This document shows positions 1-8,752 of a stretch of DNA of 64,000 bases, piece by piece. The notes beneath the pieces were generated by a model. That model was given only the letters and a program-made list of their open reading frames with translations, made no database searches and had not been told where the DNA came from. Positions within the stretch are counted from its first letter, which is position 1. Each line of letters starts with the position of its first letter. Source of the stretch: Brachymonas wangyanguii (lineage in GTDB: Bacteria; Pseudomonadota; Gammaproteobacteria; Burkholderiales; Burkholderiaceae_C); the NCBI RefSeq assembly GCF_045055315.1, contig NZ_CP173677.1, positions 1,922,001 through 1,986,000 of the forward strand, given 5' to 3'. Both the position numbers and the translations under genes were made by a program.

Positions 1-423
1 CTGGTGGTCTGCGTCGGCAATATCTGCCGCTCCCCGCTGGCCGAGGCCAAGCTGCGCCAGCTGGCACCGGCCTCGGTCGAAGTCGCCTCTGCCGGCATCC
101 AGGCCATGGTGGACCACCCTGCTGACCCGCAATCGCAAGTCGAAGCCGTGCAGGACGGTCTGGACCTGTCGTCGCATCGCGCGCGCCAACTCACCGATGC
201 CATGTGCCAGTCCTATGACCTGATCCTGGTGATGGAGCAGCGCCATGTCGACAGCGTCTGCCAGATCAGCCCGAGTGCCCGTGGCAAGGTGATGCTGCTG
301 GGCCGCTGGAACAACCAGCAGGAAGTGGCCGACCCGTATCGCAAGGACGCCAGCCACTTTGCTTCCGCCTATCAACTGATTTCTGCCTTTTCCGAGCAAT
401 GGAAAAGCAAGATGAACTGGTAA
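1..423 (+). CDS. Low-molecular-weight protein tyrosine phosphatase (5'-truncated by window edge)
   Basis: Dephosphorylates the partner tyrosine autokinase of an exopolysaccharide export system, in the cytoplasm. The frame is open from base 1, so the first few residues lie outside the window. The catalytic P-loop (CVGNICRS, fitting CxGNxCRS) is at the very start and the general-acid DPYR motif is near residue 110. The usual family length is about 145 residues, so only a handful are missing. The stop lies 4 bases before the ATG of the Wzc-type kinase, the classic Wzb-Wzc pairing. The preceding gene of the operon, probably a Wza-type outer-membrane protein, is off-window. Confidence 0.93.
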   Translation: MVVCVGNICRSPLAEAKLRQLAPASVEVASAGIQAMVDHPADPQSQVEAVQDGLDLSSHRARQLTDAMCQSYDLILVMEQRHVDSVCQISPSARGKVMLLGRWNNQQEVADPYRKDASHFASAYQLISAFSEQWKSKMNW

Positions 424-427
424 ATCC

Positions 428-2602
428 ATGTCCAATAGCCAAAACGCAAGCTCCGCTTCCCGCAACCGTCCGCAGCAGAACGACGACGAAATCGACCTGG
501 GTCGCCTGTTCAACGTCCTGCTGCTCAACAAGACCTGGATCGGCCTGAGCCTGCTGGCCGGCCTGCTGGCCGGTGCCCTCTACGCCCTCAGCGCCACCCC
601 GGTCTACCAGTCCAACGCCCTGCTGCAGATCGAGCCCAAGAACAAGAACCAGATCCTTGGCGAACTGAGCGCCCTCACCGGCAACGAATCCGGTGACGCC
701 GCTACCGAGATCCAGATCATCCGTTCGCGCATGGTGCTGGGTACTACCGTGGACGAACTGAACCTGACGGCCAGGCCCGAGTACGTTCGCCCGCCGTTCT
801 ACACCAAGTACTTTGGCGACAAGCGCAAGGTTGCACCGGAACTGGTCATCACCAGCATGGTCGTGCCGGACAGCCTGCGTGGCGAAACCTTCACCCTGCG
901 CTACCAGGGCGGCAACAAGTTCGAGATCACCATGCCTGATGGTGAAACCCATGCCGCTACCACCGGTACCGCCTTTACCGCCGCCGATGGCGTGTCCATC
1001 CACGTCAGCAAGTTTGCCGGCCTGCCCGGCGACGAATTCGAGGTCACACCGGTTTCCCGCCAGTCTGCCATCACGCGCCTGTCGCGCTCCCTGGGCGTAC
1101 AGGAGAACGGCAAGAAGACCAACATCATGGGCATGAGCCTGGATGACGAGAATCCGGCACGTGCGCAGAATACGCTGAACACCATCATCGACCACTACGT
1201 CAGCCAGAACCAGGAATACGATGCCCAGGTGGCCGGCGCCAGCCTGAAATTTGTCGAACAGCAGCTGCCGGAAATCAAGCAGAAACTGGAAGAGGCTGAA
1301 AATGCCCTCAACGCCTACCGCAACCGCAACGCTACCGTCGATATCGCCATCGAATCGCAAGGCGTGGTGCAGAGCCTGAACCAGATCGACATGCAGCTGA
1401 CCGATCTCAAGATCAAGGAAAGCGAGGTTTCCCAGCTCTACACACCGGATCACCCGGTCTACAAGGCCATCGCCGAGAAGAAGCAGGTGCTGGAAAATGC
1501 CCGCAAGCAGCTGCTAGGCAAGATCAGCAACCTGCCCAAGACACAGCAGGATGTGATCCGTCTGAACCGCGACGTCCAGATCCAGCAGGCGATCTACCAG
1601 CAGCTGCTGACCAAGCAGCAGGAACTGAACATCACCCAGGCCAGCACAATCGGCAATATCCGCGTGATCGATCGCGCCCTGACCATGGAAGAGCCGATCA
1701 AACCGAAAAAACCATTGATCGTGCTGGCCAGCACGCTGGGTGCCGGCCTGCTGAGCGCCCTGTATTTCATCCTGCGATCGCTGTTCCGCCGCGGCATCGA
1801 GGAAGCCCATGAGCTGGAAGATATCGGCATGCCGGTATTGTCTTCTGTACCCTTGTCGTCTACGCAACGCAAGCGCGACCTGGTCCTGAAGCACCTGAAG
1901 CGTCGCGACAAGAACGTGCGCTCCAACTTCCTGCTGGCCGCCAACCAGCCTGACGACATTGCGGTGGAAGCCCTGCGCTCGCTGCGTACCGCGCTGTACT
2001 TCAACCTGATGGAGGCACGCAACAACGTGCTGATGATCACGGGTGCCACCCCGGCGGTCGGCAAGACCTTCGTCAGTGCCAACCTGGCCACCGTGATGGC
2101 CCAGGGCGGCAAGAAGGTACTGCTGATCGACGCCGACCTGCGCAAGGGCGGCGTGCATGAACTGCTGAACGTGGAATTGGGACAGGGCCTGGCCGAATAC
2201 CTGGCCAACCCCGGCTCCAGCGCCCAGATCAAGACGACCTCCGTAGCCGGCCTGGATTTCATGTCGCACGGCACCAGCAACAAGGCCAACCCGGCCGAAC
2301 TGCTGTCCAGCCCGCGTCTGGCGGAACTGCTGCAACAGGCCTCCAGCCAGTACGATTTTGTCATCGTCGACTCTCCGCCAGTGCTGGCTGTGACCGACGC
2401 CAACATCATCGGCCAGCTGGCAGGTACCACGCTGATGGTCACGCGCTTCGAGCAGACCACCGTGAAGGATATCGAGGCCAGCCTGGATCGCCTGCGCAAC
2501 AACCAGATCCAGGTGGCTGGCGCGGTGCTCAACGGCATCGAACGCTCCGCCTCCAACTACCACGCCTACGAGGCCTACGCCAGCTACGGCAAGACGAACT
2601 GA
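428..2602 (+). CDS. Wzc/EpsB-type polysaccharide chain-length regulator with tyrosine autokinase domain
   Basis: Inner-membrane co-polymerase and BY-kinase that drives capsule or exopolysaccharide export. A Wzz-type N-terminus carries the first membrane helix at about residues 37-57. A periplasmic, coiled-coil-rich middle leads to a second helix near 431-453. The cytoplasmic kinase has Walker A (TPAVGKTF, ~541), Walker A' (LLIDAD, ~565) and Walker B (VIVDSPP, ~645). The C-terminus holds a short tyrosine cluster (four Tyr in the last 16 residues), the autophosphorylation site targeted by the upstream phosphatase. At 724 residues it matches the fused kinase form of proteobacteria. It is the last large gene of its operon here. 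Confidence 0.93.
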   Translation: MSNSQNASSASRNRPQQNDDEIDLGRLFNVLLLNKTWIGLSLLAGLLAGALYALSATPVYQSNALLQIEPKNKNQILGELSALTGNESGDAATEIQIIRSRMVLGTTVDELNLTARPEYVRPPFYTKYFGDKRKVAPELVITSMVVPDSLRGETFTLRYQGGNKFEITMPDGETHAATTGTAFTAADGVSIHVSKFAGLPGDEFEVTPVSRQSAITRLSRSLGVQENGKKTNIMGMSLDDENPARAQNTLNTIIDHYVSQNQEYDAQVAGASLKFVEQQLPEIKQKLEEAENALNAYRNRNATVDIAIESQGVVQSLNQIDMQLTDLKIKESEVSQLYTPDHPVYKAIAEKKQVLENARKQLLGKISNLPKTQQDVIRLNRDVQIQQAIYQQLLTKQQELNITQASTIGNIRVIDRALTMEEPIKPKKPLIVLASTLGAGLLSALYFILRSLFRRGIEEAHELEDIGMPVLSSVPLSSTQRKRDLVLKHLKRRDKNVRSNFLLAANQPDDIAVEALRSLRTALYFNLMEARNNVLMITGATPAVGKTFVSANLATVMAQGGKKVLLIDADLRKGGVHELLNVELGQGLAEYLANPGSSAQIKTTSVAGLDFMSHGTSNKANPAELLSSPRLAELLQQASSQYDFVIVDSPPVLAVTDANIIGQLAGTTLMVTRFEQTTVKDIEASLDRLRNNQIQVAGAVLNGIERSASNYHAYEAYASYGKTN

Positions 2603-2675
2603 CCCTTGCTCCGGATCGCCCGCAGACACGGCGGCCGATCCGGCAGCATCCAGTACGTGCCCAGGCACGCATCGC

Positions 2676-2873
2676 ATGAACCAGACCCCATCCCCTTCAA
2701 AGACCCGCTTCTGGATCGGCAACGCCCTGCTTGCCATGGCCTTGCTGATGCTGTTCAACATGAACCCGCTGGCCGAACGCTTTGGCATGCTGGCCTTTGT
2801 CGTCTGGGCGGCGCTGGCCGCTGGCGGCGTCTACCTGGTGATGAAGGACAAGCACGAAGAGCCGCCGCTGTGA
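2676..2873 (+). CDS. Small two-helix membrane protein, unknown function
   Basis: A 65-residue protein with a polar N-terminus, two hydrophobic segments (about residues 13-27 and 37-55) and a charged tail. No family was recognised. It follows the tyrosine kinase by 73 bases and is followed directly by a rho-independent terminator, so it is probably the last gene of the exopolysaccharide operon. A longer overlapping frame from 2606 has no hydrophobic pattern and was judged a shadow. The ribosome-binding site before the ATG is poor. Confidence 0.55.
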   Translation: MNQTPSPSKTRFWIGNALLAMALLMLFNMNPLAERFGMLAFVVWAALAAGGVYLVMKDKHEEPPL

Positions 2874-2896
2874 GCTGACGGTCAACACCTTGTACA

Positions 2897-2925
2897 GCCT
2901 CCTCGCCCCGGCCAGGAGGCTTTTT
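2897..2925 (+). terminator. Rho-independent terminator of the exopolysaccharide operon
   Basis: Seven-base GC-rich stem (2897-2903 with 2914-2920) followed by five T. It lies just after the small membrane protein. Confidence 0.85.
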
Positions 2926-2963
2926 CATGCCCAGCTCAGCCTCTCCAGCCAGGAAATGGACAA

Positions 2964-2996
2964 GAAAAAACCCCGCCACCACAAGGCAACGGGGTT
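2964..2996 (-). terminator. Terminator of acnB (minus strand)
   Basis: On the minus strand a stem (2990-2996 with 2969-2975) runs straight into a run of T (2965-2970 as A on the plus strand), about 45 bases past the acnB stop. It faces the plus-strand terminator at 2897-2925. Confidence 0.75.
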
Positions 2997-3040
2997 GATC
3001 GCATCAGGGCGACTCCTGCGAGCCGCCCATTGGCAAGGGC

Positions 3041-5626
3041 TTAGACGCTCTTGGCCACTTCTGCGTATTCCTCGATCTGGTCGAAGTTCATGTAGCGGTA
3101 GACGCTGGCCTTGTCGGCGTCGATGACGCCCATTTCGGCCTGATATTCCGCCACGGTCGGGATGCGACCCAGCTTGGAGCAGATCGCTGCCAGCTCGGCG
3201 CTACCCAGATACACATTGGTGTTCTTGCCCAGACGGTTCGGGAAGTTGCGGGTAGACGTGGACATCACGGTCGCGCCTTCACGCACCTGTGCCTGGTTAC
3301 CCATGCACAGCGAGCAGCCCGGCATTTCGGTACGCGCGCCGGCGGTACCGAAGGCAGCGTAATGGCCTTCCTTCATCAGCTCGTTCTGGTCCATCTTGGT
3401 CGGCGGAGCCACCCACAGCTTGACCGGGATATCGCGCTTGCCGCCCAGCAGCTTGGCTGCGGCACGGAAGTGGCCGATGTTGGTCATGCAGGAGCCGATG
3501 AAGGCTTCATCGATCGGGGTACCGGCCACTTCGGACATGAACTTGGCGTCATCCGGGTCGTTCGGGCAGCAGACGATCGGCTCCTTGATGTCGGCCAGAT
3601 CGATCTCGATTACGGCGGCGTACTCGGCGTCAGCATCGGCTTCCAGCAGCTGCGGGTTGGCCAGCCACTGCTCGACCTTCTCGATACGGCGCTGCAGCGT
3701 CTTGGCGTCTTCGTAGCCGTCGGCAATCATGTTCTTCATCAGCACGACGTTGGACTGCAGGTACTCAATGACGGGTTCCTGGTTCAGCTTGATCGTGCAA
3801 CCGGCAGCGGAACGCTCGGCAGAGGCGTCGGACAGTTCGAATGCCTGTTCGACCTTCAGGTTCGGCAGGCCTTCAATTTCCAGCACGCGGCCAGAGAAGA
3901 TGTTCTTCTTGCCAGCTTTTTCAACCGTCAGCAGGCCAGCCTTGATGGCGTACAGCGGAATCGCATGCACCAGGTCACGCAGGGTCACGCCCGGCTGCAT
4001 CTCGCCCTTGAAGCGCACCAGCACGGATTCCGGCATGTCCAGCGGCATCACGCCGGTGGCGGCACCAAAGGCCACCAGACCGGAACCGGCCGGGAAGCTG
4101 ATGCCGATCGGGAAACGCGTGTGGCTGTCGCCGCCGGTACCAACGGTGTCAGGCAGCAGCAGGCGGTTCAGCCAGCTGTGGATCACGCCGTCGCCCGGAC
4201 GCAGGGCTACGCCACCACGGCTGCTGATGAACTCGGGCAGTTCGCGGTGCATCTTGGCGTCGACCGGCTTCGGATAGGCTGCGGTGTGGCAGAAGGACTG
4301 CATCACCATGTCGGCACTGAAGCCCAGGCAGGCCAGGTCCTTCAGTTCGTCACGCGTCATCGGGCCGGTGGTGTCCTGGCTGCCGACGGTGGTCATGCGC
4401 GGCTCGCAGTAGGTGCCCGGGCGGATGCCCTGGCCTTCCGGCAGACCGCAGGCGCGGCCGACCATCTTCTGTGCCAGCGTGAAGCCCTTGCCGGAATCGA
4501 CCGGCGCCTTGGGCAGGCGGAAGGCGGTGGAAGCGGGCAGGCCCAGCTCTTCACGTGCCTTGGCGGTCAGGCTGCGACCGATGATCAGGTTGATACGGCC
4601 ACCGGCCTGCACTTCGTCCAGCAGCACATCGCTCTTCAGGGCGAAGTCGGCAATCTTCTCGCCATTCTTCTCGACCTTGCCTTCGTAGGGGTAGACGTCC
4701 AGCACGTCGCCCATTTCCATCTTGGTCACATCGACCTCGATCGGCAGGGAGCCGGAGTCTTCCTGGGTGTTGAAGAAGATCGGAGCGATCTTGCCACCCA
4801 GCGTCACGCCACCAAAGCGCTTGTTCGGCACGAAGGGGATGTCTTCGCCAGTCGCCCAGATCACGGAGTTGGTCGCGGACTTGCGGCTGGAGCCGGTACC
4901 GACCACGTCACCCACGTAGGCCACGATATGGCCCTTCTTCTTCAGGTCTTCGATGAACTGGATCGGACCGCGCTTGCCATCTTCCTCGGGCTTGAAGGCC
5001 GCGTCGGGGCGGGTGTTCTTCAGCATCGCCAGGTAGTGCAGAGGGATGTCGGGGCGGCTCCAGGCATCGGGAGCGGGCGACAGGTCGTCGGTGTTGGTCT
5101 CGCCCGGCACCTTGAACACGGTGACGGTGATCTTCTGCGCCACTTCAGGACGGCTGGTGAACCACTCGGCATCGGCCCAGCTCTGCAGCACTTCCTTGGC
5201 CTTGGCATTGCCAGCCTTGGCCTTGGCTGCCACGTCGTTGAAGTAGTCGAACATCAGCAGGGTCTTCTTCAGACCTGCGGCAGCGATGTCAGCCACTTCG
5301 GCATCATCCAGCAGCTCCACCAGCGGACCCACGTTGTAGCCACCAACCATGGTACCGAGCAGCTCGGTCGCCTTGGCCTTGCTGATCAGCGCCACCTGGA
5401 TGTCACCGTGCGCCACGGCAGCCAGGAAGCTGGCCTTGACCTTGGCCGCATCGTCCACGCCCGGCGGCACGCGGTGCGTCAGGAGATCGACCAGGAAAGC
5501 TTCTTCACCGGCCGGCGGGTTCTTGATCAGCTCGATCAGTTCGGATGTCTGCTTGGCATCCAGCGCCAGCGGGGGAATGCCGAGTGCGGCACGCTCGGCC
5601 ACATGGTCACGGTAGGCTTTCAACAT
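3041..5626 (-). CDS. acnB: Aconitate hydratase B
   Basis: Interconverts citrate and isocitrate in the TCA cycle, and as an apo-protein may act as an iron-responsive RNA binder. The 861-residue length and the B-type domain order (N-terminal HEAT-like region, swivel domain, then Fe-S domains) match AcnB. The three iron-sulfur cysteines are visible as SCMTN (around residue 710) and CSLC (around 770). The start is supported by AGGAGA six bases upstream of ATG. It is in line with the CoA-ester lyase and mdh upstream, so this is a TCA gene cluster. Confidence 0.97.
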   Translation of the reverse strand: MLKAYRDHVAERAALGIPPLALDAKQTSELIELIKNPPAGEEAFLVDLLTHRVPPGVDDAAKVKASFLAAVAHGDIQVALISKAKATELLGTMVGGYNVGPLVELLDDAEVADIAAAGLKKTLLMFDYFNDVAAKAKAGNAKAKEVLQSWADAEWFTSRPEVAQKITVTVFKVPGETNTDDLSPAPDAWSRPDIPLHYLAMLKNTRPDAAFKPEEDGKRGPIQFIEDLKKKGHIVAYVGDVVGTGSSRKSATNSVIWATGEDIPFVPNKRFGGVTLGGKIAPIFFNTQEDSGSLPIEVDVTKMEMGDVLDVYPYEGKVEKNGEKIADFALKSDVLLDEVQAGGRINLIIGRSLTAKAREELGLPASTAFRLPKAPVDSGKGFTLAQKMVGRACGLPEGQGIRPGTYCEPRMTTVGSQDTTGPMTRDELKDLACLGFSADMVMQSFCHTAAYPKPVDAKMHRELPEFISSRGGVALRPGDGVIHSWLNRLLLPDTVGTGGDSHTRFPIGISFPAGSGLVAFGAATGVMPLDMPESVLVRFKGEMQPGVTLRDLVHAIPLYAIKAGLLTVEKAGKKNIFSGRVLEIEGLPNLKVEQAFELSDASAERSAAGCTIKLNQEPVIEYLQSNVVLMKNMIADGYEDAKTLQRRIEKVEQWLANPQLLEADADAEYAAVIEIDLADIKEPIVCCPNDPDDAKFMSEVAGTPIDEAFIGSCMTNIGHFRAAAKLLGGKRDIPVKLWVAPPTKMDQNELMKEGHYAAFGTAGARTEMPGCSLCMGNQAQVREGATVMSTSTRNFPNRLGKNTNVYLGSAELAAICSKLGRIPTVAEYQAEMGVIDADKASVYRYMNFDQIEEYAEVAKSV

Positions 5627-5660
5627 GGGTTTTCTCCTGGTAGGTAATTAGAGAGGTTCT

Positions 5661-5682
5661 GCTGCTGCCCGCAGGCAGCAGC
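5661..5682 (-). other. GC hairpin between the exported protein gene and acnB
   Basis: Perfect 9-bp stem (5661-5669 with 5674-5682) with a four-base loop. It starts 11 bases after the stop of the upstream gene and lies ahead of the acnB ribosome-binding site. There is no T run, so it looks more like an RNA-processing or stability element than a terminator. Confidence 0.4.
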
Positions 5683-5692
5683 ACGGATCGGC

Positions 5693-6322
5693 TTATTTCA
5701 GCAGGTCGACCGGGTTGAGCTTGAGCTCTTCCTCGCGCGCCATCTGCTGTTCGTTGCGGCAACCATCGGCCAGGCGCTGGCCCAGCTTCTGGTTCATCAG
5801 CATGGACTTGTTGCCCAGCTGCAGCCAGGTGGCGCCGGCATCCTTGTCTTCCAGTCGCACCACACCGGTGGTGGTCGGCACCTGGCGCATGGTGTAGGTC
5901 GGGCCGCGCGTCAGATTGACCTTGTAGACATAGGGATCGGCAGCGTCGGGGGTGACAGTCACGGTCTGGTTCATGTCGCAGCGCATGGCGCCGGCAAACA
6001 CCGGCAGCGCAGTCGCCGGGAAGGCGACACCCGGTGCGGGCGGCAACGGAGCGGCCGGTGCGCTGGCACCGGTCAGCGGGTTGACCGCCAGGCGGTCGCG
6101 CAGCGTGCTCTGGGCGACTGCCGGCTTGGCCGCCGGTTTCTTGGCCGGAGCAGCCTTCCTGGCCGTGGTCTTCTTGGCCACCGGCTTCTTGACGGGTGCC
6201 TTCTTGGCAGCAGCCTTGGTCGCCGTGGCCTTCTTGGCCGTGCTGGTCTTGCTGGCCGTCTGGGCCATGGCACCGGAGCTGGCAATCGCCAGGGCAGAGA
6301 ACAGGATCAGGGTTTTCTTCAT
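5693..6322 (-). CDS. Exported Lys/Ala-rich protein with lysozyme-inhibitor-like C-terminus
   Basis: A 209-residue protein. The ATG at 6322 is chosen because it opens a clean signal peptide (MKKTLILFSALAI... ending in AMAQ, cleavage near residue 21). An upstream in-frame ATG would put charged residues before it. Residues about 22-70 are a low-complexity run of Lys, Ala, Pro and Thr resembling a histone-H1 tail. The rest is a compact domain with two cysteines and a W-x-Q...K pattern, loosely like MliC-type lysozyme inhibitors; that comparison is only a guess. It lies between the CoA-ester lyase and acnB, with short gaps of 51 and 66 bases, so it may be co-transcribed. Confidence 0.7.
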   Translation of the reverse strand: MKKTLILFSALAIASSGAMAQTASKTSTAKKATATKAAAKKAPVKKPVAKKTTARKAAPAKKPAAKPAVAQSTLRDRLAVNPLTGASAPAAPLPPAPGVAFPATALPVFAGAMRCDMNQTVTVTPDAADPYVYKVNLTRGPTYTMRQVPTTTGVVRLEDKDAGATWLQLGNKSMLMNQKLGQRLADGCRNEQQMAREEELKLNPVDLLK

Positions 6323-6373
6323 GACGTCCTTTACTTGCAAAAATGAAGATGCTGCATTATGGAATCAAAAGCC

Positions 6374-7366
6374 TCAGGCAAAGAATCCCTGGATGGTCTC
6401 TGGTAACGATTTGCCAGTGGCATGGGCACGCTCCAGCAATTGCCAGTAGTACCTGTAACTGGCGCGGTCATGGAGTTTCTTCTTGTGACTCACCGGCGCC
6501 CACTCGGCCGCGATGGCAGCAGCGATGATCTCGGCGGCGTCACCGATCTCGGCCTCGGTCGGGGCAAAGGCCTCGATGATCGGGCGGATCTGCGCCGGGT
6601 GGATGCTCCACATGCGGGTGTAGCCAAGCTCGCGCGCGGCACGTTCGGCCGCGTGCTGGATCGCATCGGTGTTGCTGAACTCGGTCACCACGCAGTGCGA
6701 TGGCGTCTTGCCGTAGGCATGGCAGGCAGCGGCCAGCTCCAACTTGGCACGCATCACCAGCGGGTGGCTGAACTGGCCTTCCAGGCCCATCGCGTCGCCC
6801 GGGATGGCACCGCCGTGGGCCGAGACAAAATCCATCAGGCCAAAGCTGATCGACTGCACGCGCGGATGGGCGGCAATCTCGAAGGCGTTGCGAATGGCAA
6901 AGGAGGACTCGAGCAGCACCTGCAGCGGCATCTGCTGGCCACCGTGCGCATCCACATGCTGCACGGCAAGCTCGACATCGGCCAGCGATTCCACCTTGGG
7001 AATCATCACATGGCGCCAGATGGAAGCCCCCTGCCCCACCAGCGTCTCGACATCAGCGGCAAAAGCGGGATGATCGACCGGATGCACGCGCACCGAGACA
7101 CGCGCATCGGCTGCAGCGGAGCGCGCCAGCTCCAGCACCATGGCGGCATGCTCGGCCTCGCCGCCAACCGGGGCACCGTCTTCGCAGTCCATGGTCAGGT
7201 CAAACACGCAGGCACCGAACTCTTCGGTCATCTCGGCCTGCAGCTGCAGGCTCTTGCGGATACGCGCTTCCATCCCGCAATAGTGATCGCAGGTGGGGAG
7301 CTGGCCGGTAGCGCCCTGGGCGCCCAGCAGCACATCACGCGGGTGGGCCGTGGTCAAGTCTGTCAT
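6374..7366 (-). CDS. HpcH/HpaI aldolase family CoA-ester lyase (CitE-like)
   Basis: A 330-residue TIM-barrel lyase of the citrate-lyase beta-subunit/malyl-CoA lyase superfamily. It would cleave a beta-hydroxyacyl-CoA ester; the substrate cannot be told from sequence. Typical elements are the acidic metal-binding stretch DCEDGAP near residue 60 and the late WSIHPAQI motif. No citrate-lyase alpha or gamma subunit lies nearby, so it is not a citrate lyase complex. Its place between mdh and acnB suggests a link to C4/C2 acid metabolism. Confidence 0.85.
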   Translation of the reverse strand: MTDLTTAHPRDVLLGAQGATGQLPTCDHYCGMEARIRKSLQLQAEMTEEFGACVFDLTMDCEDGAPVGGEAEHAAMVLELARSAAADARVSVRVHPVDHPAFAADVETLVGQGASIWRHVMIPKVESLADVELAVQHVDAHGGQQMPLQVLLESSFAIRNAFEIAAHPRVQSISFGLMDFVSAHGGAIPGDAMGLEGQFSHPLVMRAKLELAAACHAYGKTPSHCVVTEFSNTDAIQHAAERAARELGYTRMWSIHPAQIRPIIEAFAPTEAEIGDAAEIIAAAIAAEWAPVSHKKKLHDRASYRYYWQLLERAHATGKSLPETIQGFFA

Positions 7367-7446
7367 GTCGTGGTCTGGCAGGCTGCGCAGGCGATGCCTG
7401 CAGGGTCAAAATCCACCCAAGCACACAGCACATGCGCTTGGGCAGA

Positions 7447-7496
7447 TGCCCTGTCGAAACAGGGCAGATCCTTGGTGCTGCCGCTTGTGCGGCAGC
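7447..7496 (-). other. Two tandem hairpins after mdh
   Basis: Two perfect 8-bp stems with four-base loops lie back to back: 7477-7484 with 7489-7496, and 7447-7454 with 7459-7466. On the minus strand the second has a TTCG loop. They begin about 11 bases past the mdh stop. Neither is followed by a T run, so they may be processing or decay barriers between mdh and the lyase rather than full terminators. Confidence 0.5.
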
Positions 7497-7507
7497 CAGG
7501 GTAGCAA

Positions 7508-8494
7508 TTACAGCAGGTGCTGCACGCCTTCCTTCTCGCCTTCCAGCTCGGCCAGGGTCTTGTTGATGCATTCCTGGCTGAACGCGTCGATTTCCAGGCC
7601 TTCCACGACCTTGTACTCGCCGTTTTCGCATGTCACCGGGAAGCCGAACATGGTGTCTTGCGGGATGCCGTACCAGCCCTGGCTCGGGATACCCATGGTG
7701 ACCCACTGGCCGTTGGTGCCCAGGGCCCAGTCACGCATGTGGTCGATGGCGGCGTTGGCAGCAGAAGCGGCAGAGCTCAGGCCACGTGCCTCGATGATGG
7801 CGGCGCCACGCTTGCCCACGGTCGGCAGGAAGGTGTTGCGGTTCCAGTCTTCGTCGTTGATCAGGTCCTTGACGCCCTGGCCGTCGATGGTGGCGAAGCG
7901 GTAGTCGGCGTACATGGTGGGAGAGTGGTTGCCCCACACGGCCAGCTTCTCGATGCTGGACACCGGCTTGCCGGTCTTCTCGGCGATCTGGCTGGCGGCA
8001 CGGTTGTGGTCCAGGCGCAGCATGGCGGTGAAGTTCTTGGCCGGCAGGTCCGGAGCGCTCTTCATGGCGATGTAGGCGTTGGTGTTGGCAGGGTTGCCCA
8101 CCACCAGCACCTTGACGTTGCGGTCAGCCACGGCGTTCAGGGCCTTGCCCTGGGCGGTGAAGATCTGGGCATTGGCTGCCAGCAGGTCGGCACGCTCCAT
8201 GCCGGGGCCACGCGGACGGGCGCCGACCAGCAGCACGTACTGGGCATCCTTGAAGGCAGTCATCGGATCGGAGTGGGCTTCCATGCCAGCCAGCAGCGGG
8301 AATGCGCAGTCCTGCAGTTCCATCATCACGCCCTTCAGCGCGTTCTGGGCCTTCTCGTCCGGGATTTCGAGCAGCTGCAGGATCACGGGCTGGTCCTTGC
8401 CCAGCATTTCGCCGGAAGCAATACGGAACAGCAGGGCGTAACCGATCTGGCCAGCAGCGCCGGTAACGGCAACGCGTACGGGGGATTTGCTCAT
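7508..8494 (-). CDS. mdh: Malate dehydrogenase (NAD-dependent)
   Basis: Oxidises malate to oxaloacetate in the TCA cycle. The 328-residue form is the usual one in betaproteobacteria. The Rossmann motif TGAAGQIG is at about residue 12, the substrate-binding NPANTN near 130, and the catalytic His in GNHSPT near 188. The ATG at 8494 (MSKSPV) is preferred to the open frame from 8545, because a TGGAGA ribosome-binding site precedes it and family members begin there. It is divergent from the GntR regulator and first in the acnB-ward cluster. Confidence 0.96.
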   Translation of the reverse strand: MSKSPVRVAVTGAAGQIGYALLFRIASGEMLGKDQPVILQLLEIPDEKAQNALKGVMMELQDCAFPLLAGMEAHSDPMTAFKDAQYVLLVGARPRGPGMERADLLAANAQIFTAQGKALNAVADRNVKVLVVGNPANTNAYIAMKSAPDLPAKNFTAMLRLDHNRAASQIAEKTGKPVSSIEKLAVWGNHSPTMYADYRFATIDGQGVKDLINDEDWNRNTFLPTVGKRGAAIIEARGLSSAASAANAAIDHMRDWALGTNGQWVTMGIPSQGWYGIPQDTMFGFPVTCENGEYKVVEGLEIDAFSQECINKTLAELEGEKEGVQHLL

Positions 8495-8660
8495 GAAACA
8501 GTCTCCAGGGAGTGTGAGAAGAAAAAAATGGATGTTGCCTGCCACCCGGCAGACGACAAGAAACCCGTGTGCCGGTCGCCCGGATACTTGGATCCAGGCC
8601 CGCTCACAGCGCGTGCCATAGTGTAACGCCGAAAGCTGTTGCGCGACAACTTGTCTTATG

Positions 8661-8672
8661 TCTTATATAAGA
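8661..8672. promoter_or_regulatory. Candidate GntR operator, 12-bp palindrome
   Basis: TCTTATATAAGA is a perfect 12-base palindrome in the 258-base gap between divergent mdh and the GntR gene, 80 bases before the regulator start. The half-site TCTTAT is repeated just upstream (8654-8659). Palindromes of this kind are the usual targets of GntR-type dimers; binding by this particular regulator is inference. Confidence 0.6.
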
Positions 8673-8752
8673 TATCATTTAGCAAATGACCGCGCTATCC
8701 AGCGTGTCAACTCCACTCTATCCCGCTCCTGTTACACAGGCGCAACAGTGCC

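Noticed and set aside
3362..5647. Long plus-strand open frame opposite acnB
   Set aside because: It is antisense to an intact, motif-complete aconitase and its translation is low-complexity His/Gln/Gly-rich, as expected for a shadow frame in high-GC DNA.
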